64,000 bases of DNA from Halobacillus salinus (GCF_004684905.1 NZ_SRJC01000001.1:1116001-1180000), one strand, 5' to 3'; positions 16,878 to 26,597 are shown, counted from the stretch's first letter. Translations and numbers: made by a program. Notes: generated by a model not told the origin, from the letters alone.

Positions 16878-17473
16878 CTCCGGCCGGACTAATACTAGCA
16901 GGTGGAGGTTCCACACGAATGGGGCAGGATAAGGCTGGACTGCCTCTTGGAGATAAAACAGTTCTTCGCCTAATTTACGAGCAACTCAACAAAGTGACTA
17001 GTCACGTGGTAGTAAATAGCAATGTGGAGCGGAATGGTTATGAAAATGTGTCTGATGTAATTCAGGATGGCGGACCACTCGCAGGCATTCATGCGGGGCT
17101 CCTTCATACAGAAGCGGACTGGCTAGTCGTCTCTGCCTGCGATACGCCGTTTATCTCTAAAGAAGTATATGAAGTATTACTACAGTCAAAGGGGCCGAAC
17201 ACCCAGGTGGTTGTTCCTTATTATCAAGGTAGGCACCAACCCACTTCAGCTATATTTCATCAAAGCTGTCTCGCTCCTCTTGAGCGAATCTTGCAAGAAG
17301 GGGAGCGTAAGGTGAGTCGGTTGTTCGACGAGGTACAGGTTCAACCCGTCGTGAGATATGGAAGTGTACCAGCCCCCATTCTTGAAGAGCATTTCTTTAA
17401 CATGAATACACTTCAGGATTACGAAGAAGCTAAACAGATGTTAAAAACTTCCCAAGCCCGAAGACATTTATAA
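16874..17473 (+). CDS. mobA: Molybdenum cofactor guanylyltransferase
   Basis: Attaches GMP to molybdopterin to make the dinucleotide cofactor. 199 residues. The nucleotidyltransferase signature LILAGGGSTRMGQDKAGLPL (about residues 6-25) is complete; the metal-binding Asp is in VSACDTPFIS (about 95-104). It overlaps folA by four bases. No other molybdopterin gene is in view, so its partners must be elsewhere. Immediately upstream of the Tat operon, which exports cofactor-bearing enzymes; this adjacency is functionally suggestive but may be chance. Confidence 0.93.
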   Translation: MTPAGLILAGGGSTRMGQDKAGLPLGDKTVLRLIYEQLNKVTSHVVVNSNVERNGYENVSDVIQDGGPLAGIHAGLLHTEADWLVVSACDTPFISKEVYEVLLQSKGPNTQVVVPYYQGRHQPTSAIFHQSCLAPLERILQEGERKVSRLFDEVQVQPVVRYGSVPAPILEEHFFNMNTLQDYEEAKQMLKTSQARRHL

Positions 17474-17544
17474 GGAAACATGATATGATGAGAATGTAAT
17501 ACTTAGACTAACTTGCGATTATTTCGTATAAAGGCGGTGAAACC

Positions 17545-17718
17545 ATGCTGTCAAGTATCGGCATCCCTGGCTTAATACTTATCTTGACGATTGCCCTCGT
17601 TATATTCGGACCTAAGAAGCTTCCAGAGATCGGTAAAGCGGCTGGTCAAACGTTGAAAGAGTTCAAGAACTCTGCTCGTGACTTAACTGAAGACCATGAT
17701 GAAAAGAAGAAAAACTAG
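17545..17718 (+). CDS. tatA: Twin-arginine translocase subunit TatA (first copy)
   Basis: 57 residues: one amino-terminal membrane helix ([28 protein letters not shown] in pieces, about residues 5-22), the FGPKKLPE hinge, and an amphipathic helix [14 protein letters not shown] with a charged tail. These are the three standard parts of TatA, which forms the pore of the Tat exporter for folded proteins. AAAGGCGGTGA precedes the ATG. A second, closely similar tatA starts 33 bases after the stop, then tatC. No TatB is present, as is usual in Bacillus. Confidence 0.93.
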   Translation: MLSSIGIPGLILILTIALVIFGPKKLPEIGKAAGQTLKEFKNSARDLTEDHDEKKKN

Positions 17719-17751
17719 TGGACAACCCCACTGAAAATGGAGTGATCGACC

Positions 17752-17937
17752 ATGTTATCAAGCATCGGTGTACCAGGTCTTATCTTGATTTTGATTATCG
17801 CTCTTGTCATATTCGGACCTTCTAAACTTCCTGAAATAGGGAAGGCGTTCGGCAGCTCTTTGAAAGAGTTTAAGAAGGCAACGGGTGACATTATGTCAGA
17901 TGAGGACAAGGCTGATAACAAGGATAAGAATCAATAA
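17752..17937 (+). CDS. tatA: Twin-arginine translocase subunit TatA (second copy)
   Basis: 61 residues, a tandem paralogue of the preceding TatA: the first 27 residues differ at only a few places ([34 protein letters not shown]), while the amphipathic helix ([14 protein letters not shown]) and acidic-basic tail ([12 protein letters not shown]) have diverged. GGAGTGATCGACC serves as ribosome site. The pair may provide a TatA excess or divided TatA/TatB-like roles; neither is provable from sequence. A hairpin separates it from tatC. Confidence 0.93.
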   Translation: MLSSIGVPGLILILIIALVIFGPSKLPEIGKAFGSSLKEFKKATGDIMSDEDKADNKDKNQ

Positions 17938-17945
17938 AATAAATA

Positions 17946-17984
17946 ACAAAGGTGTAAGGGGGCTTCCTCTTACATCTTCTTTGT
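17946..17984 (+). promoter_or_regulatory. Hairpin between tatA and tatC
   Basis: ACAAAG-GTGTAAG pairs with CTTACA...CTTTGT around a GC-rich loop. It has no long T run, so it is more likely an RNA-stability or partial attenuation element than a full terminator. It could keep tatC below tatA. Confidence 0.45.
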
Positions 17985-18017
17985 GTCAGGCGGAGACGTG
18001 CCTGGAGGTGTATAGTA

Positions 18018-18770
18018 GTGTCAGATGAAGTATCAAGAGATGTAGAAATGAATGTTACGGATCATTTGCAAGAACTTCGCAAACGTATAATTTGGACACT
18101 CGTCTTTTTTATCGGATTCTTCATTGTAGGTCTTGTCTATTATGAAGATATAAGCGGTTTCTTTATTGATGATGTATCGTTCCAATTAAATATGACGAGT
18201 CCAGGAGAAATTATCTGGATTGTATTTACCATAGCTAGTATTGTCGCGATTATTGGAACGCTACCCGTTCTGAGCCTGCAAGTATGGCTATTTGTGAAAC
18301 CTGCCTTAACTCCGAAAGAAACACGGGTTTCGCTTTCTTATATTCCCGCCATATTCTTTTTGTTCCTTTTGGGGCTTACATTCGGATATGTCGTATTCAT
18401 TCAGTTTATTCTGCCATTTTTACTTAACTTGAATAATGGGGTCTTCAATGAACTGTTTACGGTGGAACGCTATTTCCGATTCTTATTCCGGGTGACGATT
18501 CCATTTGCTGTATTGTTCGAGATTCCGATCATTGTTATGTTTTTGACAAGTTTAGGGATAGTGAATCCGATGTTCTTAGTAAAGGTGAGAAAGTATGCCT
18601 ACTTCATATTAGTGATCATCGGGACAATCATTTCTCCACCTGATTTTATTCTGCAGCTTGTCGTTGCTGTGCCTTTGATTATCTTATATGAAGTCAGTAT
18701 AGTTTTATCTAGAATTGTTTATCGTAGGAAGTTGAAGGCCCATAGAGAGTTTATGGAAGAAGAAGATTGA
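18018..18770 (+). CDS. tatC: Sec-independent translocase subunit TatC
   Basis: Receptor of the Tat exporter that recognises twin-arginine signal peptides. 250 residues with about six membrane helices. The cytosolic amino-terminal motif NVTDHLQELRKRIIW (about residues 11-25) is diagnostic; FVKPALTPKETR forms the next conserved cytosolic loop, and YFILVIIGTIISPPDFILQ (about 192-210) the late signature. Start is GTG after GGAGGTG. Third gene of tatA-tatA-tatC, ended by an intrinsic terminator. Confidence 0.96.
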   Translation: MSDEVSRDVEMNVTDHLQELRKRIIWTLVFFIGFFIVGLVYYEDISGFFIDDVSFQLNMTSPGEIIWIVFTIASIVAIIGTLPVLSLQVWLFVKPALTPKETRVSLSYIPAIFFLFLLGLTFGYVVFIQFILPFLLNLNNGVFNELFTVERYFRFLFRVTIPFAVLFEIPIIVMFLTSLGIVNPMFLVKVRKYAYFILVIIGTIISPPDFILQLVVAVPLIILYEVSIVLSRIVYRRKLKAHREFMEEED

Positions 18771-18776
18771 ACCTAG

Positions 18777-18808
18777 AAGAATCCCTCTATGCTGGGGGAT
18801 TCTTTTTT
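18777..18808 (+). terminator. Terminator of the tat operon
   Basis: AGAATCCCTC pairs with GGGGATTCT around a short loop and is followed by a run of seven T residues. Confidence 0.85.
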
Positions 18809-18889
18809 TATAAGGACGGACAATTCTTTTGAATGACAGAAGGATCCGTGGTAAAAAAGAAGTATCACTAATGAGAAGGAGAAGATCGC

Positions 18890-19108
18890 ATGCGTTCGTT
18901 TTATCACTATATGATGAGATTTAGAGGAAATAAAGAAATGGATGATGAAAAACAGTTGGCAGAATGGATGTTCAAGGACCATAGTTTTCCGAAGCAATCG
19001 AAATCGTACGATGAAATCAGTCGCTATTTGGAGTGGAATGCTCCGTTCCCATCGGCATTATCCGCCTTTGATCGACTCTACGAATCTTATCAGGTTGAGG
19101 AAGGCTAA
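18890..19108 (+). CDS. YozE-like SAM-fold small protein
   Basis: 72 residues of the YozE_SAM_like family, small helical proteins of unknown function in Firmicutes. The family pattern is clear: RSFYHYMMRFRG at the start, EWMFKDHSFPKQSKSYDEISRYLE in two pieces (about residues 24-48), and FDRLYESYQ at the end. GAGAAGGAGAAG precedes the ATG. It lies in front of sbcD with 18 bases between them and a good AAGGAAGAGG, so the three genes may share a transcript. Function unknown. Confidence 0.88.
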   Translation: MRSFYHYMMRFRGNKEMDDEKQLAEWMFKDHSFPKQSKSYDEISRYLEWNAPFPSALSAFDRLYESYQVEEG

Positions 19109-19126
19109 ATAGAAAGGAAGAGGCTT

Positions 19127-20281
19127 ATGAAACTATTACATACAGCAGACTGGCACTTGGGAAAAATCGTGCACAACGTTCATATGACAGAGGACCAAAA
19201 AGGCATGCTTGAACAATTCATGCAAATTGTAAGGCGTGAAGAGCCAGATGTCGTTATTATCGCAGGAGATCTTTATGATCGCTCCATTCCTCCGAAACAG
19301 GCGGTAGAGTTATTGAACGATACCTTTACAGAATTGGTCAACGATATCCAAGTTCCTGTCCTTGCGATATCCGGTAATCACGACAGCCCTGATCGTCTCC
19401 AATTTGGTACGAGCCTTTTCAGAAATCAGGGGCTGTTCTTGGATACAAAACTTAGAAAAAATCGTGAAGCTGTAACGTTATATGATGATCATGGCCCTGT
19501 TCATTTTCACCTGATCCCATATGTAGAGCCTGCCGAGGTAGCATACGCATTCGAGGATGATTCTATAAAAACACACCAGCAAGCTGCGGAAAGGATCGTC
19601 GAAGATATTCGAGAGCGTTACTCTAGTGATGAACGTCACGTCTGGGTAGGGCACGCCTTTCTTGCCGGTGGTATGGAGTCTGAATCAGAAGAGCGACTTT
19701 CTATGATCGGTGGTAGTCCATATGTGGATGCAAGACTGTATCATGACTTCACCTATGTGGCTCTTGGCCACCTTCACCAGCCGCAACGCGTTACGAAAGA
19801 TACGATTCGTTACAGTGGTTCTCTCCTCAAATATTCTTTTTCAGAAGCTAACCATAAGAAATCTGTAGCAGCCATTCAACTAGATAACTCAGGTGTGGCC
19901 TCAATTGAGCAAATTCCGCTTACTCCTGAGCGAGATTTTGAAGTCGTCGAGGGCTATTTTGAAGAGTTGCTTGGAGGAGAGGCAGCGGATAACCCTTCCA
20001 ATTACCTGCATGTTCGGCTGCTGGACGATGGTCAGCTGCTCGACCCAATGGGGAAATTGAGAAAAGTGTATCCGAATGTCCTCCACTTAGAGAGAGTCCA
20101 ATTGCATGCCAAGTCAAATTTAGAAGAGCTTGAGCAGGTAAAAGAGAGGCAGAAACGGTCACCCGAGGAGCTGTTCCAATCCTTTTATGAAGACATGAAA
20201 GGTGAAGAAATGCCTGAAAATCGAAAAGAGATACTAGAAGAAGCAATTCAACAATTACGGGAGTCTGAAAGGGGGAAATGA
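19127..20281 (+). CDS. sbcD: Exonuclease subunit SbcD (Mre11 type)
   Basis: Nuclease half of SbcCD, which cuts DNA hairpins and processes breaks. 384 residues. Metallophosphoesterase motifs are complete: HTADWHLGK (Asp8, His10), AGDLYDRS (Asp48), SGNHDSPDR (Asn84, His85), then VGHAFLAGG and ALGHLHQPQ (about residues 206-214). The carboxyl half is the capping and SbcC-binding part. Its stop codon is one base before the sbcC start (ATGATATG context), so the pair is coupled. Confidence 0.96.
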   Translation: MKLLHTADWHLGKIVHNVHMTEDQKGMLEQFMQIVRREEPDVVIIAGDLYDRSIPPKQAVELLNDTFTELVNDIQVPVLAISGNHDSPDRLQFGTSLFRNQGLFLDTKLRKNREAVTLYDDHGPVHFHLIPYVEPAEVAYAFEDDSIKTHQQAAERIVEDIRERYSSDERHVWVGHAFLAGGMESESEERLSMIGGSPYVDARLYHDFTYVALGHLHQPQRVTKDTIRYSGSLLKYSFSEANHKKSVAAIQLDNSGVASIEQIPLTPERDFEVVEGYFEELLGGEAADNPSNYLHVRLLDDGQLLDPMGKLRKVYPNVLHLERVQLHAKSNLEELEQVKERQKRSPEELFQSFYEDMKGEEMPENRKEILEEAIQQLRESERGK

Positions 20282-20282
20282 T

Positions 20283-23200
20283 ATGCGAGCCTTGACGTTG
20301 ACGATGAATGCTTTCGGACCATATCGGGAGAAACAAGTCGTGGATTTTTCAGCGCTTGGAGATGAATCGATCTTTCTGATTACTGGTCCGACCGGTGCAG
20401 GGAAAACGACAATTTTTGATGCTATGTGTTTTGCTTTGTATGGAAGAGCGAGTGGCAGTGATCGTGATCAAGATTCCATGCGCAGTCATTTTGCAGATGA
20501 AGATGAAACGACGTATGTTGATTTCCAATTTGAACTGAGAAATAGACAATACAGGATTGTAAGAATGCCCAAGCAAAGACGTAAGAAAGAACGTGGAGAA
20601 GGCTATAAAGAAGATCCTGCTAGAAGTGATTTGTATATGGTAACAGATGGTGAAGAGAAGTTGCTCGCTACTAAGATCAAAGAAGTGAATGAACAGATTG
20701 AGGATATATTAGGGCTTGATTATGAGCAGTTCAGAAAGATGATTATGATTCCTCAAGGCGAGTTTCGTAGATTGATATCTGAGAACAGTAAAGAGCGCGA
20801 AGAAATTCTTCAAAGGATATTCAAAACGCATTTCTATGCGGATCTAACCGATTATTTTAAAAAAGAGAGTTCAGAATTGAAAACTGAAATGAATCAGTTC
20901 GAATGGAAAATCGATCAGGAGCTGTCTAAGGCTCATTGGGGGATGGACCTTCCAGAAGACCCGAGTTCGCTGCAACCGGAAGAATATTTGGAACTGCTCT
21001 CTGCAAGACTTAATAGCCAACAAGCTCTAATCGAAGAACAAAAAGAACAAGTGAAAGAGCAGTCTAATAAAGTAGAAAAACAGCAAGAAGCCTATCAGGA
21101 AGCTAAACACCTCGATTCTCTTTTTCAAACGAAACAGAAATTAGAGAAGGAGAATGGAGAGCTTACCGAAGATAAAGAACGAATCAAAGAAAAGGGATTA
21201 CAGCTGAAAAGCGCACAGGAAGCACAAGAGGTACAGCCTTTTGAACACCAGTGGAAAGAGAAAAAGCAAGAACTAGAGCGTCTGCAGCACTCCCTTTCTG
21301 CCAAGAGGAAAGAAAAAGAAGATATACAAGTTGCTTATAGGAAGGCGGAAGCAGAGTTCGAAAAAGAGAAGAACCGAGAAGATGAACGGCAGACCTTCAA
21401 AAAGCAGTGGGAGGAGCGGCAACTAGAGAAGGAAAGACTGAAAGAGTATATAGAACAGAAGAAGAAGTTCGAAGCCTCTCAAAAACAAATGGATGAACTT
21501 GAAAAGCAATTGAAAAAACAGCAAGAACAAAAACAGAAAGTAATGGGAGAAAAAGATCAACTGGTCTCTCAAGTGAAAGAGCAGCGAGCGATAGCGAACC
21601 GACTATATGAATGGAAAAGCAAGTTGAGCGAAACACAGGAAGAGCTGCAGAAACTGACCCGTCTTCAAAAAGAGTCGAATAAATTAACAGAACTTAGACA
21701 GACTTATCACACCTTTATGACTTCTTACAAACAAATCCAACAGGAAGAACAGAAGATGAGAGGGCAGTATGAAGAAGCATTGGAAGAGATAAGATCTCAT
21801 CATGCCTATACTTTGTCAAGGGAGTTATCAGCGGACAGTGCTTGTCCTGTCTGTGGGTCTTTGCATCACCCTTCCCCTGCAGCAAAGCCTTCTACTGTGC
21901 CGGATGACCATCAGTTGGATGAGCTTAAAGGTAGAATGGAAGCTGCTTATGCACGATTCCAAAAGTCACAAGGAAAACTTGTAGAGGTGAAAGCAGAAGG
22001 TGAGTCACAGCGTCAGTTAGTAGATGCCTTGAAACAAGATATCACTTCAAAGGATACAGAACTGAGTGAACGTATGATAACTACTTGGATTCGGGAATCT
22101 ATGACGGAAAAAGAAAAGCACGAACGGGAATTGGAGCGGATTCAGAAGGAAAGAAACCGTTTAGAGGCAAATGAAAGAAAACTGGAGGAACTGGATCAAC
22201 AAGATCAGTCGTTAGCAGAAAGCATCGAACATACTAGGTCCAAATTCGCCTCGTTAAAAGAATCAACTGTTCGTGAAGAAACGCAGTTGAATCAGTTACT
22301 TGAACAGGGTCAAATGGATACTATAGATCCTAGGGAATTGGATAATAAAATCATCCAAGCCAAGAAGACTTATGAACATGCTGTCTCTCTTTGGGAGGAT
22401 ATTTACGCGCGTTATCATCAGCTCCGTGATCAACTGCAGCAAATTCAAGCATCAGAAAAAGAAATAAAGAACTATGTAGATCAAACAGAAGAGACCGTAA
22501 AAAGCACAAGAGAATCATTTGATCAAACGTTTGACCAATCTGCATTCGCTTCATACGAAGACTATCAAAATGCAGTTCTGACCAAGCCTGAAATGCAGCA
22601 AATCATAGAAGAAATTGATAGCTTCAGGACGAAGCAGGCAAGTATAGAGGGACGCTTAAATGACATTTATGAACAATTACAAGGAAAAGAGCGACCTGAT
22701 CTGACGGTTTTACTTGAGAAACTGGAGGAAGAAAAACATAACTTAGCAGAGTTACAGCAACGACTGAACGAACAAACGGTTATGTATCAACAAAACGAGT
22801 CGGTCCACATTCAGATTAAAGGGTTGCTGGAAGACCAGGGGACGCTTGCTAAGAAGTATTATGACATTGCAGAACTTGCAGCACTTGCTAGAGGCGACAA
22901 CACTTTGCGTTTATCACTCGAACGGTACGTGCTGGCTGCATTTCTTGATGAGATCCTCGTTCAAGCGAATATGCGACTTGATCAAATGACAGATCACCGC
23001 TATCAATTGGTTCGCAGTGATGAAATTGCGAAGAGAGGGGCACAAAGCGGCCTCGATCTTGAGGTAATTGATCATCATACCGGGCAGAAGCGGTCTGTTC
23101 GAACATTGTCCGGTGGAGAAGGTTTCAAAGCTTCCTTAAGCCTCGCTCTAGGAATGGCAGACGTCGTTCAAGCCCATGCAGGAGGCGTGCAACTTGATAC

Positions 23201-23399
23201 ACTCCTTATAGATGAAGGCTTTGGTACACTTGATGATATTTCCTTGGAACAGGCGATCGATTGTTTGAGGGGTCTTCAGGATGGTAATAGAATGCTCGGT
23301 ATTATTTCCCACGTGGCACAACTGAAAGAAGAAATACCTGCCAAATTACAAATTGAATCTGGTCCACAAGGTTCAACTGTACAATTTACCTTTCAATAA
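20283..23399 (+). CDS. sbcC: Exonuclease subunit SbcC (Rad50 type)
   Basis: ATPase half of SbcCD. 1038 residues. Walker A ITGPTGAGKTT (about residues 33-43), a long double coiled coil, a zinc hook CPVC at about 521 in SACPVCGSLHHP, the ABC signature VRTLSGGEGFKASLSLALGM (about 940-959), and Walker B TLLIDEGFGTLD (about 976-987). The Q-loop is MIPQGEFRRLI. Downstream of sbcD with one base between genes. This is the longest coding frame but one in the window. Confidence 0.96.
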   Translation: MRALTLTMNAFGPYREKQVVDFSALGDESIFLITGPTGAGKTTIFDAMCFALYGRASGSDRDQDSMRSHFADEDETTYVDFQFELRNRQYRIVRMPKQRRKKERGEGYKEDPARSDLYMVTDGEEKLLATKIKEVNEQIEDILGLDYEQFRKMIMIPQGEFRRLISENSKEREEILQRIFKTHFYADLTDYFKKESSELKTEMNQFEWKIDQELSKAHWGMDLPEDPSSLQPEEYLELLSARLNSQQALIEEQKEQVKEQSNKVEKQQEAYQEAKHLDSLFQTKQKLEKENGELTEDKERIKEKGLQLKSAQEAQEVQPFEHQWKEKKQELERLQHSLSAKRKEKEDIQVAYRKAEAEFEKEKNREDERQTFKKQWEERQLEKERLKEYIEQKKKFEASQKQMDELEKQLKKQQEQKQKVMGEKDQLVSQVKEQRAIANRLYEWKSKLSETQEELQKLTRLQKESNKLTELRQTYHTFMTSYKQIQQEEQKMRGQYEEALEEIRSHHAYTLSRELSADSACPVCGSLHHPSPAAKPSTVPDDHQLDELKGRMEAAYARFQKSQGKLVEVKAEGESQRQLVDALKQDITSKDTELSERMITTWIRESMTEKEKHERELERIQKERNRLEANERKLEELDQQDQSLAESIEHTRSKFASLKESTVREETQLNQLLEQGQMDTIDPRELDNKIIQAKKTYEHAVSLWEDIYARYHQLRDQLQQIQASEKEIKNYVDQTEETVKSTRESFDQTFDQSAFASYEDYQNAVLTKPEMQQIIEEIDSFRTKQASIEGRLNDIYEQLQGKERPDLTVLLEKLEEEKHNLAELQQRLNEQTVMYQQNESVHIQIKGLLEDQGTLAKKYYDIAELAALARGDNTLRLSLERYVLAAFLDEILVQANMRLDQMTDHRYQLVRSDEIAKRGAQSGLDLEVIDHHTGQKRSVRTLSGGEGFKASLSLALGMADVVQAHAGGVQLDTLLIDEGFGTLDDISLEQAIDCLRGLQDGNRMLGIISHVAQLKEEIPAKLQIESGPQGSTVQFTFQ

Positions 23400-23516
23400 G
23401 TGAGAATCCGGCATCATATTTCAAAAACAGACCACTGTAAAATGGTGGGCTTGTCATCTCCTGCGCTTGCCCGGGAAATAGTGGAGGATTACCGGAAATC
23501 TAAGGAGAGTGAAAAT

Positions 23517-24185
23517 ATGAAACAATTCGATAACGACTGGGCTCAGATTCTTGAGCCTGAATTTGAAAAAGATTACTATCAAGAGTTACGGGAATCATTG
23601 AAAAAAGAATTTAGTTCCCACACCATTTATCCACCAATGGAACAAATCTTTGCAGCTTTGGATCATACTTCCTATGAGGGAACCAAGGTTGTAATCATCG
23701 GCCAAGATCCTTATCATGGGCCTCACCAAGCGCATGGTTTCAGTTTTAGTGTGCAGACAGATGTCCCTATTCCTCCTTCGCTTAGAAATATATATAAAGA
23801 GTTGAACAGCGATTTGGGTATTACACCACCTGCCCATGGTAATTTAACGGCATGGGCAAAAAAAGGTGTGCTGCTTCTAAACAATGTACTCACAGTCAGA
23901 GCACATAAGGCACACTCCCATCAAGGGTTAGGTTGGGAGAGGTTCACTGACGCTGTTATTCATGCATTGAACAGAAGAGAGCGTCCTGTTGTATTTATTC
24001 TTTGGGGAAGGCATGCACAGAAGAAAGGAAAAGATATTGATACAGAAAAACACCTTGTCATTGAGTCCCCACACCCAAGCCCCTTAGCAGCGCATCGAGG
24101 CTTCTTTGGTAGTGAGCCATTTTCAAGGTCCAATCAATTTTTGAAAGAAATGGGAGAAGTGCCGGTTGATTGGCAACTAGACTGA
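23517..24185 (+). CDS. ung: Uracil-DNA glycosylase
   Basis: Removes uracil from DNA after cytosine deamination or dUTP misincorporation. 222 residues, family 1. Catalytic water-activating Asp64 in [14 protein letters not shown], uracil-binding Asn in LLLNNVLTV, and [14 protein letters not shown] (His about 187). The ATG at 23517 is taken because AAGGAG stands nine bases before it; the open frame extends 39 codons upstream without a ribosome site. It follows sbcC by about 120 bases, so base-excision and break-repair genes cluster here. Confidence 0.96.
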   Translation: MKQFDNDWAQILEPEFEKDYYQELRESLKKEFSSHTIYPPMEQIFAALDHTSYEGTKVVIIGQDPYHGPHQAHGFSFSVQTDVPIPPSLRNIYKELNSDLGITPPAHGNLTAWAKKGVLLLNNVLTVRAHKAHSHQGLGWERFTDAVIHALNRRERPVVFILWGRHAQKKGKDIDTEKHLVIESPHPSPLAAHRGFFGSEPFSRSNQFLKEMGEVPVDWQLD

Positions 24186-24253
24186 CATCCAGCCCAAACC
24201 AGAATCAAATTAGGGCATATGCTACAGTATTCCAGATATACGGAGGGATTTAG

Positions 24254-24817
24254 ATGTTTCCTATAGGGCAACCACCCTTTCCTCCCGGCGGTTCTTTTCC
24301 AGGTTTGCAACAAGCGTTTAACCCAGGAATACAACAGGCACTCACCCCAGGACTTGCGCGTTCATTTTCTCCATTGATGAATCAGGCAGCTCAGACAGGT
24401 GCAAGGGCACTCGGTGTACCGGGGTTTGCACCGGCTGGCTTTCCATCAGCAGGATTTTCTATCCCGGGGCTTGCTGGCGGAGCGAATGCAGGTTCTCAAG
24501 TAGCGAATGCGGCAGCAGGAGCGGCAAAAACCGGGGGAGTCGGCTGGCTTTCTCACATGCAAACTGCACTTAAGGCAATGCAGAGCGCAGCGCCGATGGT
24601 CCAGCAGTATGGGCCGATGATGAAAAACATTCCTGCAATGATCAATATGATGAAAATCATGAATGCACCAGATGATGATGAAGAAGAGAATGAGAGTAAA
24701 TCATCTACTGAAGAGGAATCTTCTTTCAATTGGGAATCCTCCTCATCTAAGGAAGAGAGCGTTGCAGAGAAGAAAGTTAAACGTCAAGGTACATCACAGC
24801 CAAGATTATACATCTAA
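24254..24817 (+). CDS. YqfQ/VrrA-like spore-former protein
   Basis: 187 residues. The first 90 are Pro/Gly/Phe/Ala-rich with loose repeats (FNPGIQQALTPGLARSFSP; GVPGFAPAGFPSAGFSIPGL). Then comes a helical segment QTALKAMQSAAPMVQQYGPM MKNIPAMINMMKIMN (about residues 96-131), the part shared with the YqfQ family, and a Glu/Ser-rich acidic tail ending in a short basic stretch. The family is found in endospore formers and is related to the variable-repeat vrrA of B. anthracis; function unknown. CGGAGGGA precedes the ATG. Low-complexity start makes assignment moderate. Confidence 0.72.
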   Translation: MFPIGQPPFPPGGSFPGLQQAFNPGIQQALTPGLARSFSPLMNQAAQTGARALGVPGFAPAGFPSAGFSIPGLAGGANAGSQVANAAAGAAKTGGVGWLSHMQTALKAMQSAAPMVQQYGPMMKNIPAMINMMKIMNAPDDDEEENESKSSTEEESSFNWESSSSKEESVAEKKVKRQGTSQPRLYI

Positions 24818-24945
24818 GGCTGTGCATGTGGCTTGATTTTTTTTATTGAATCCTAAAGAATAGGAGAAAGGCTCTACTTAAGCTGAGTCTTGATTCAAAA
24901 GGACGTCCATTTGTGATGGATTGAACTTGAGGAGGAAATGCAGAC

Positions 24946-25905
24946 ATGGATAAATCATTACAACTTGCTACGTTTGCAGGAGGATGCTTTTGGTGTATGG
25001 TCGAACCATTCGATGAGCGACCAGGTATAGAAAGCGTTGTTTCAGGCTACACAGGTGGACACACAGAGAACCCGACCTACATGCAGGTGATAACGGAAAC
25101 GACAGGTCACAAAGAGGCTGTTCAAATCGAGTATGATCCTGAGAAGTTTCCTTATGAACGGCTGGTGGAATTGTTCTGGCAGCAGATCGACCCTACAGAT
25201 GCCGGGGGGCAGTTTGCCGATCGAGGGGAATCTTATACAACCGCCATTTACTATCATAATGAAGAGCAACGTGTCATTGCAGAAGAAAGCAAGAAGCGCT
25301 TGCAGGAATCCGGTATTTTCAAAGCCCCAATCGTGACATCGATCCTTCCTGCCGAAACGTTTTATCCGGCAGAGGATAAACATCAGGATTATTATAAGAA
25401 AAATGCTTTCCACTATAAACGTTACAAGAAAGGTTCCGGAAGAGCAGATTTCATTAATGATCATTGGAAAATGAATAAGAATAAAGAAGAATTGAAAAAG
25501 CAACTGACTGACATTCAGTACAAAGTGACACAGGAGAACGCTACTGAGCGACCATTCGCCAATGAGTTCCATGATCATGAAGAAGAAGGAATCTACGTAG
25601 ATATCGTCTCCAAAGAACCTTTATTCAGTTCAAAAGAGAAGTATGACGCTGGCTGCGGATGGCCGAGCTTTACGAAGCCGATAGAAAAACAGCAAGTGGA
25701 AGAGGAAATGGATACTACCCACGGGATGATACGCACGGAGGTACGTAGTCGACAGGCTGATTCCCATTTAGGGCACGTATTCGAGGATGGACCGAAAGAC
25801 CAAGGAGGACTACGCTACTGTATAAACTCAGCTGCGCTTGAGTTTATCCCGAAAGAAGAAATGGAAGATCGAGGATACGGGTATCTATCCTACTTGTTCA
25901 AGTAA
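24946..25905 (+). CDS. msrAB: Fused peptide-methionine sulfoxide reductase MsrA-MsrB
   Basis: 319-residue bifunctional enzyme repairing both epimers of methionine sulfoxide. MsrA part: [11 protein letters not shown] (Cys14 nucleophile, Cys17) and a typical [15 protein letters not shown]. MsrB part starts near residue 175 with [20 protein letters not shown], has [31 protein letters not shown] and nucleophile Cys292 in [11 protein letters not shown]. No signal peptide: cytosolic. GAGGAGG precedes the ATG; terminator follows. A separate membrane-anchored MsrB lies at 49279, so oxidised Met is handled on both sides of the membrane. Confidence 0.96.
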   Translation: MDKSLQLATFAGGCFWCMVEPFDERPGIESVVSGYTGGHTENPTYMQVITETTGHKEAVQIEYDPEKFPYERLVELFWQQIDPTDAGGQFADRGESYTTAIYYHNEEQRVIAEESKKRLQESGIFKAPIVTSILPAETFYPAEDKHQDYYKKNAFHYKRYKKGSGRADFINDHWKMNKNKEELKKQLTDIQYKVTQENATERPFANEFHDHEEEGIYVDIVSKEPLFSSKEKYDAGCGWPSFTKPIEKQQVEEEMDTTHGMIRTEVRSRQADSHLGHVFEDGPKDQGGLRYCINSAALEFIPKEEMEDRGYGYLSYLFK

Positions 25906-25909
25906 TCAA

Positions 25910-25935
25910 AAGAGGGGTCACTCCCCTCTTTTTTT
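25910..25935 (+). terminator. Terminator of msrAB
   Basis: AAGAGGGG/CCCCTCTT, loop TCACT, followed by a run of T residues. Confidence 0.9.
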
Positions 25936-25955
25936 AATGCCTTACAGTACTTGGT

Positions 25956-25979
25956 TTATTATATTACATGCTATAATAA
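25956..25979 (+). promoter_or_regulatory. Dyad over the tetR promoter
   Basis: TTATTATA (25956-25963) and TATAATAA (25972-25979) are perfect inverted arms. The right arm contains the extended -10 TGCTATAAT. Bound repressor would block the promoter, so this is a candidate autoregulatory TetR operator. Confidence 0.5.
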
Positions 25980-26001
25980 AAGAAGATGTGAGGTGACACC
26001 C

Positions 26002-26583
26002 ATGGGCAGAAAAAAAGTGTTGACTAAATGTGAGATTTTTGAAGTCACAAAAAACATATTGAAAGAAGAAGGACTTCATGGGGTGCATTTTAAAAATATT
26101 TCGGAGAAGCTTGAGGTTGGTAGAAGTACGTTGTACGAATACTTCTCCAACAAAGACGATTTATTGCTTGCTTATATGCAAAATCTCATGAAAGAGATGA
26201 ATGATAAGGTGAATGGAATAGAAGATGACCTTCCGCCTAATGAAAAGTTATATCACCTTCTCTTGATTTTACTTGAACACTCGCAGCTTCATCAAATTGA
26301 TCAAATGATACGAGATGTACAGTCCAGTAATAAACATGCGGCCGATTTCTATAGGGAGCAACTGCATGCGGATCTGATGCATACGTATAGTCTTATGACG
26401 AACTGGATTGAGGAGGCTAAAGATCAACGGATTTGGAAGACTACCATTGATTCTTCGTTGATTGGTGATCTTATGTTCCACTCCATTCTGTTTCCGAATA
26501 GGGACAGATTAGGCGTGGAAACAATGGCACGGCAATTGTTCGAAATGATTGAAAAAGGAATGGTAAACCGCTCTGTAAATTGA
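26002..26583 (+). CDS. TetR/AcrR-family regulator
   Basis: 193 residues. The amino-terminal helix-turn-helix is textbook: EVTKNILKEEGLHGVHFKNI, SEKLEVGRSTLYEYFSNKDDLLLAY (in pieces, about residues 10-54). The remainder is the helical ligand-binding domain, with no recognised ligand. Start ATG at 26002 follows GAGGTGACACCC; the longer frame upstream overlaps the promoter. Its stop codon lies within a terminator-like hairpin before the permease gene. It probably represses itself and perhaps the next two genes. Confidence 0.9.
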   Translation: MGRKKVLTKCEIFEVTKNILKEEGLHGVHFKNISEKLEVGRSTLYEYFSNKDDLLLAYMQNLMKEMNDKVNGIEDDLPPNEKLYHLLLILLEHSQLHQIDQMIRDVQSSNKHAADFYREQLHADLMHTYSLMTNWIEEAKDQRIWKTTIDSSLIGDLMFHSILFPNRDRLGVETMARQLFEMIEKGMVNRSVN

Positions 26584-26597
26584 GAGCGGTTTCTTTT
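26567..26597 (+). terminator. Hairpin at the end of tetR
   Basis: ACCGCTCT/AGAGCGGT (26567-26574, 26583-26590) followed by TTCTTTTGTT. It overlaps the tetR stop codon and may limit read-through into the permease gene. Confidence 0.7.
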
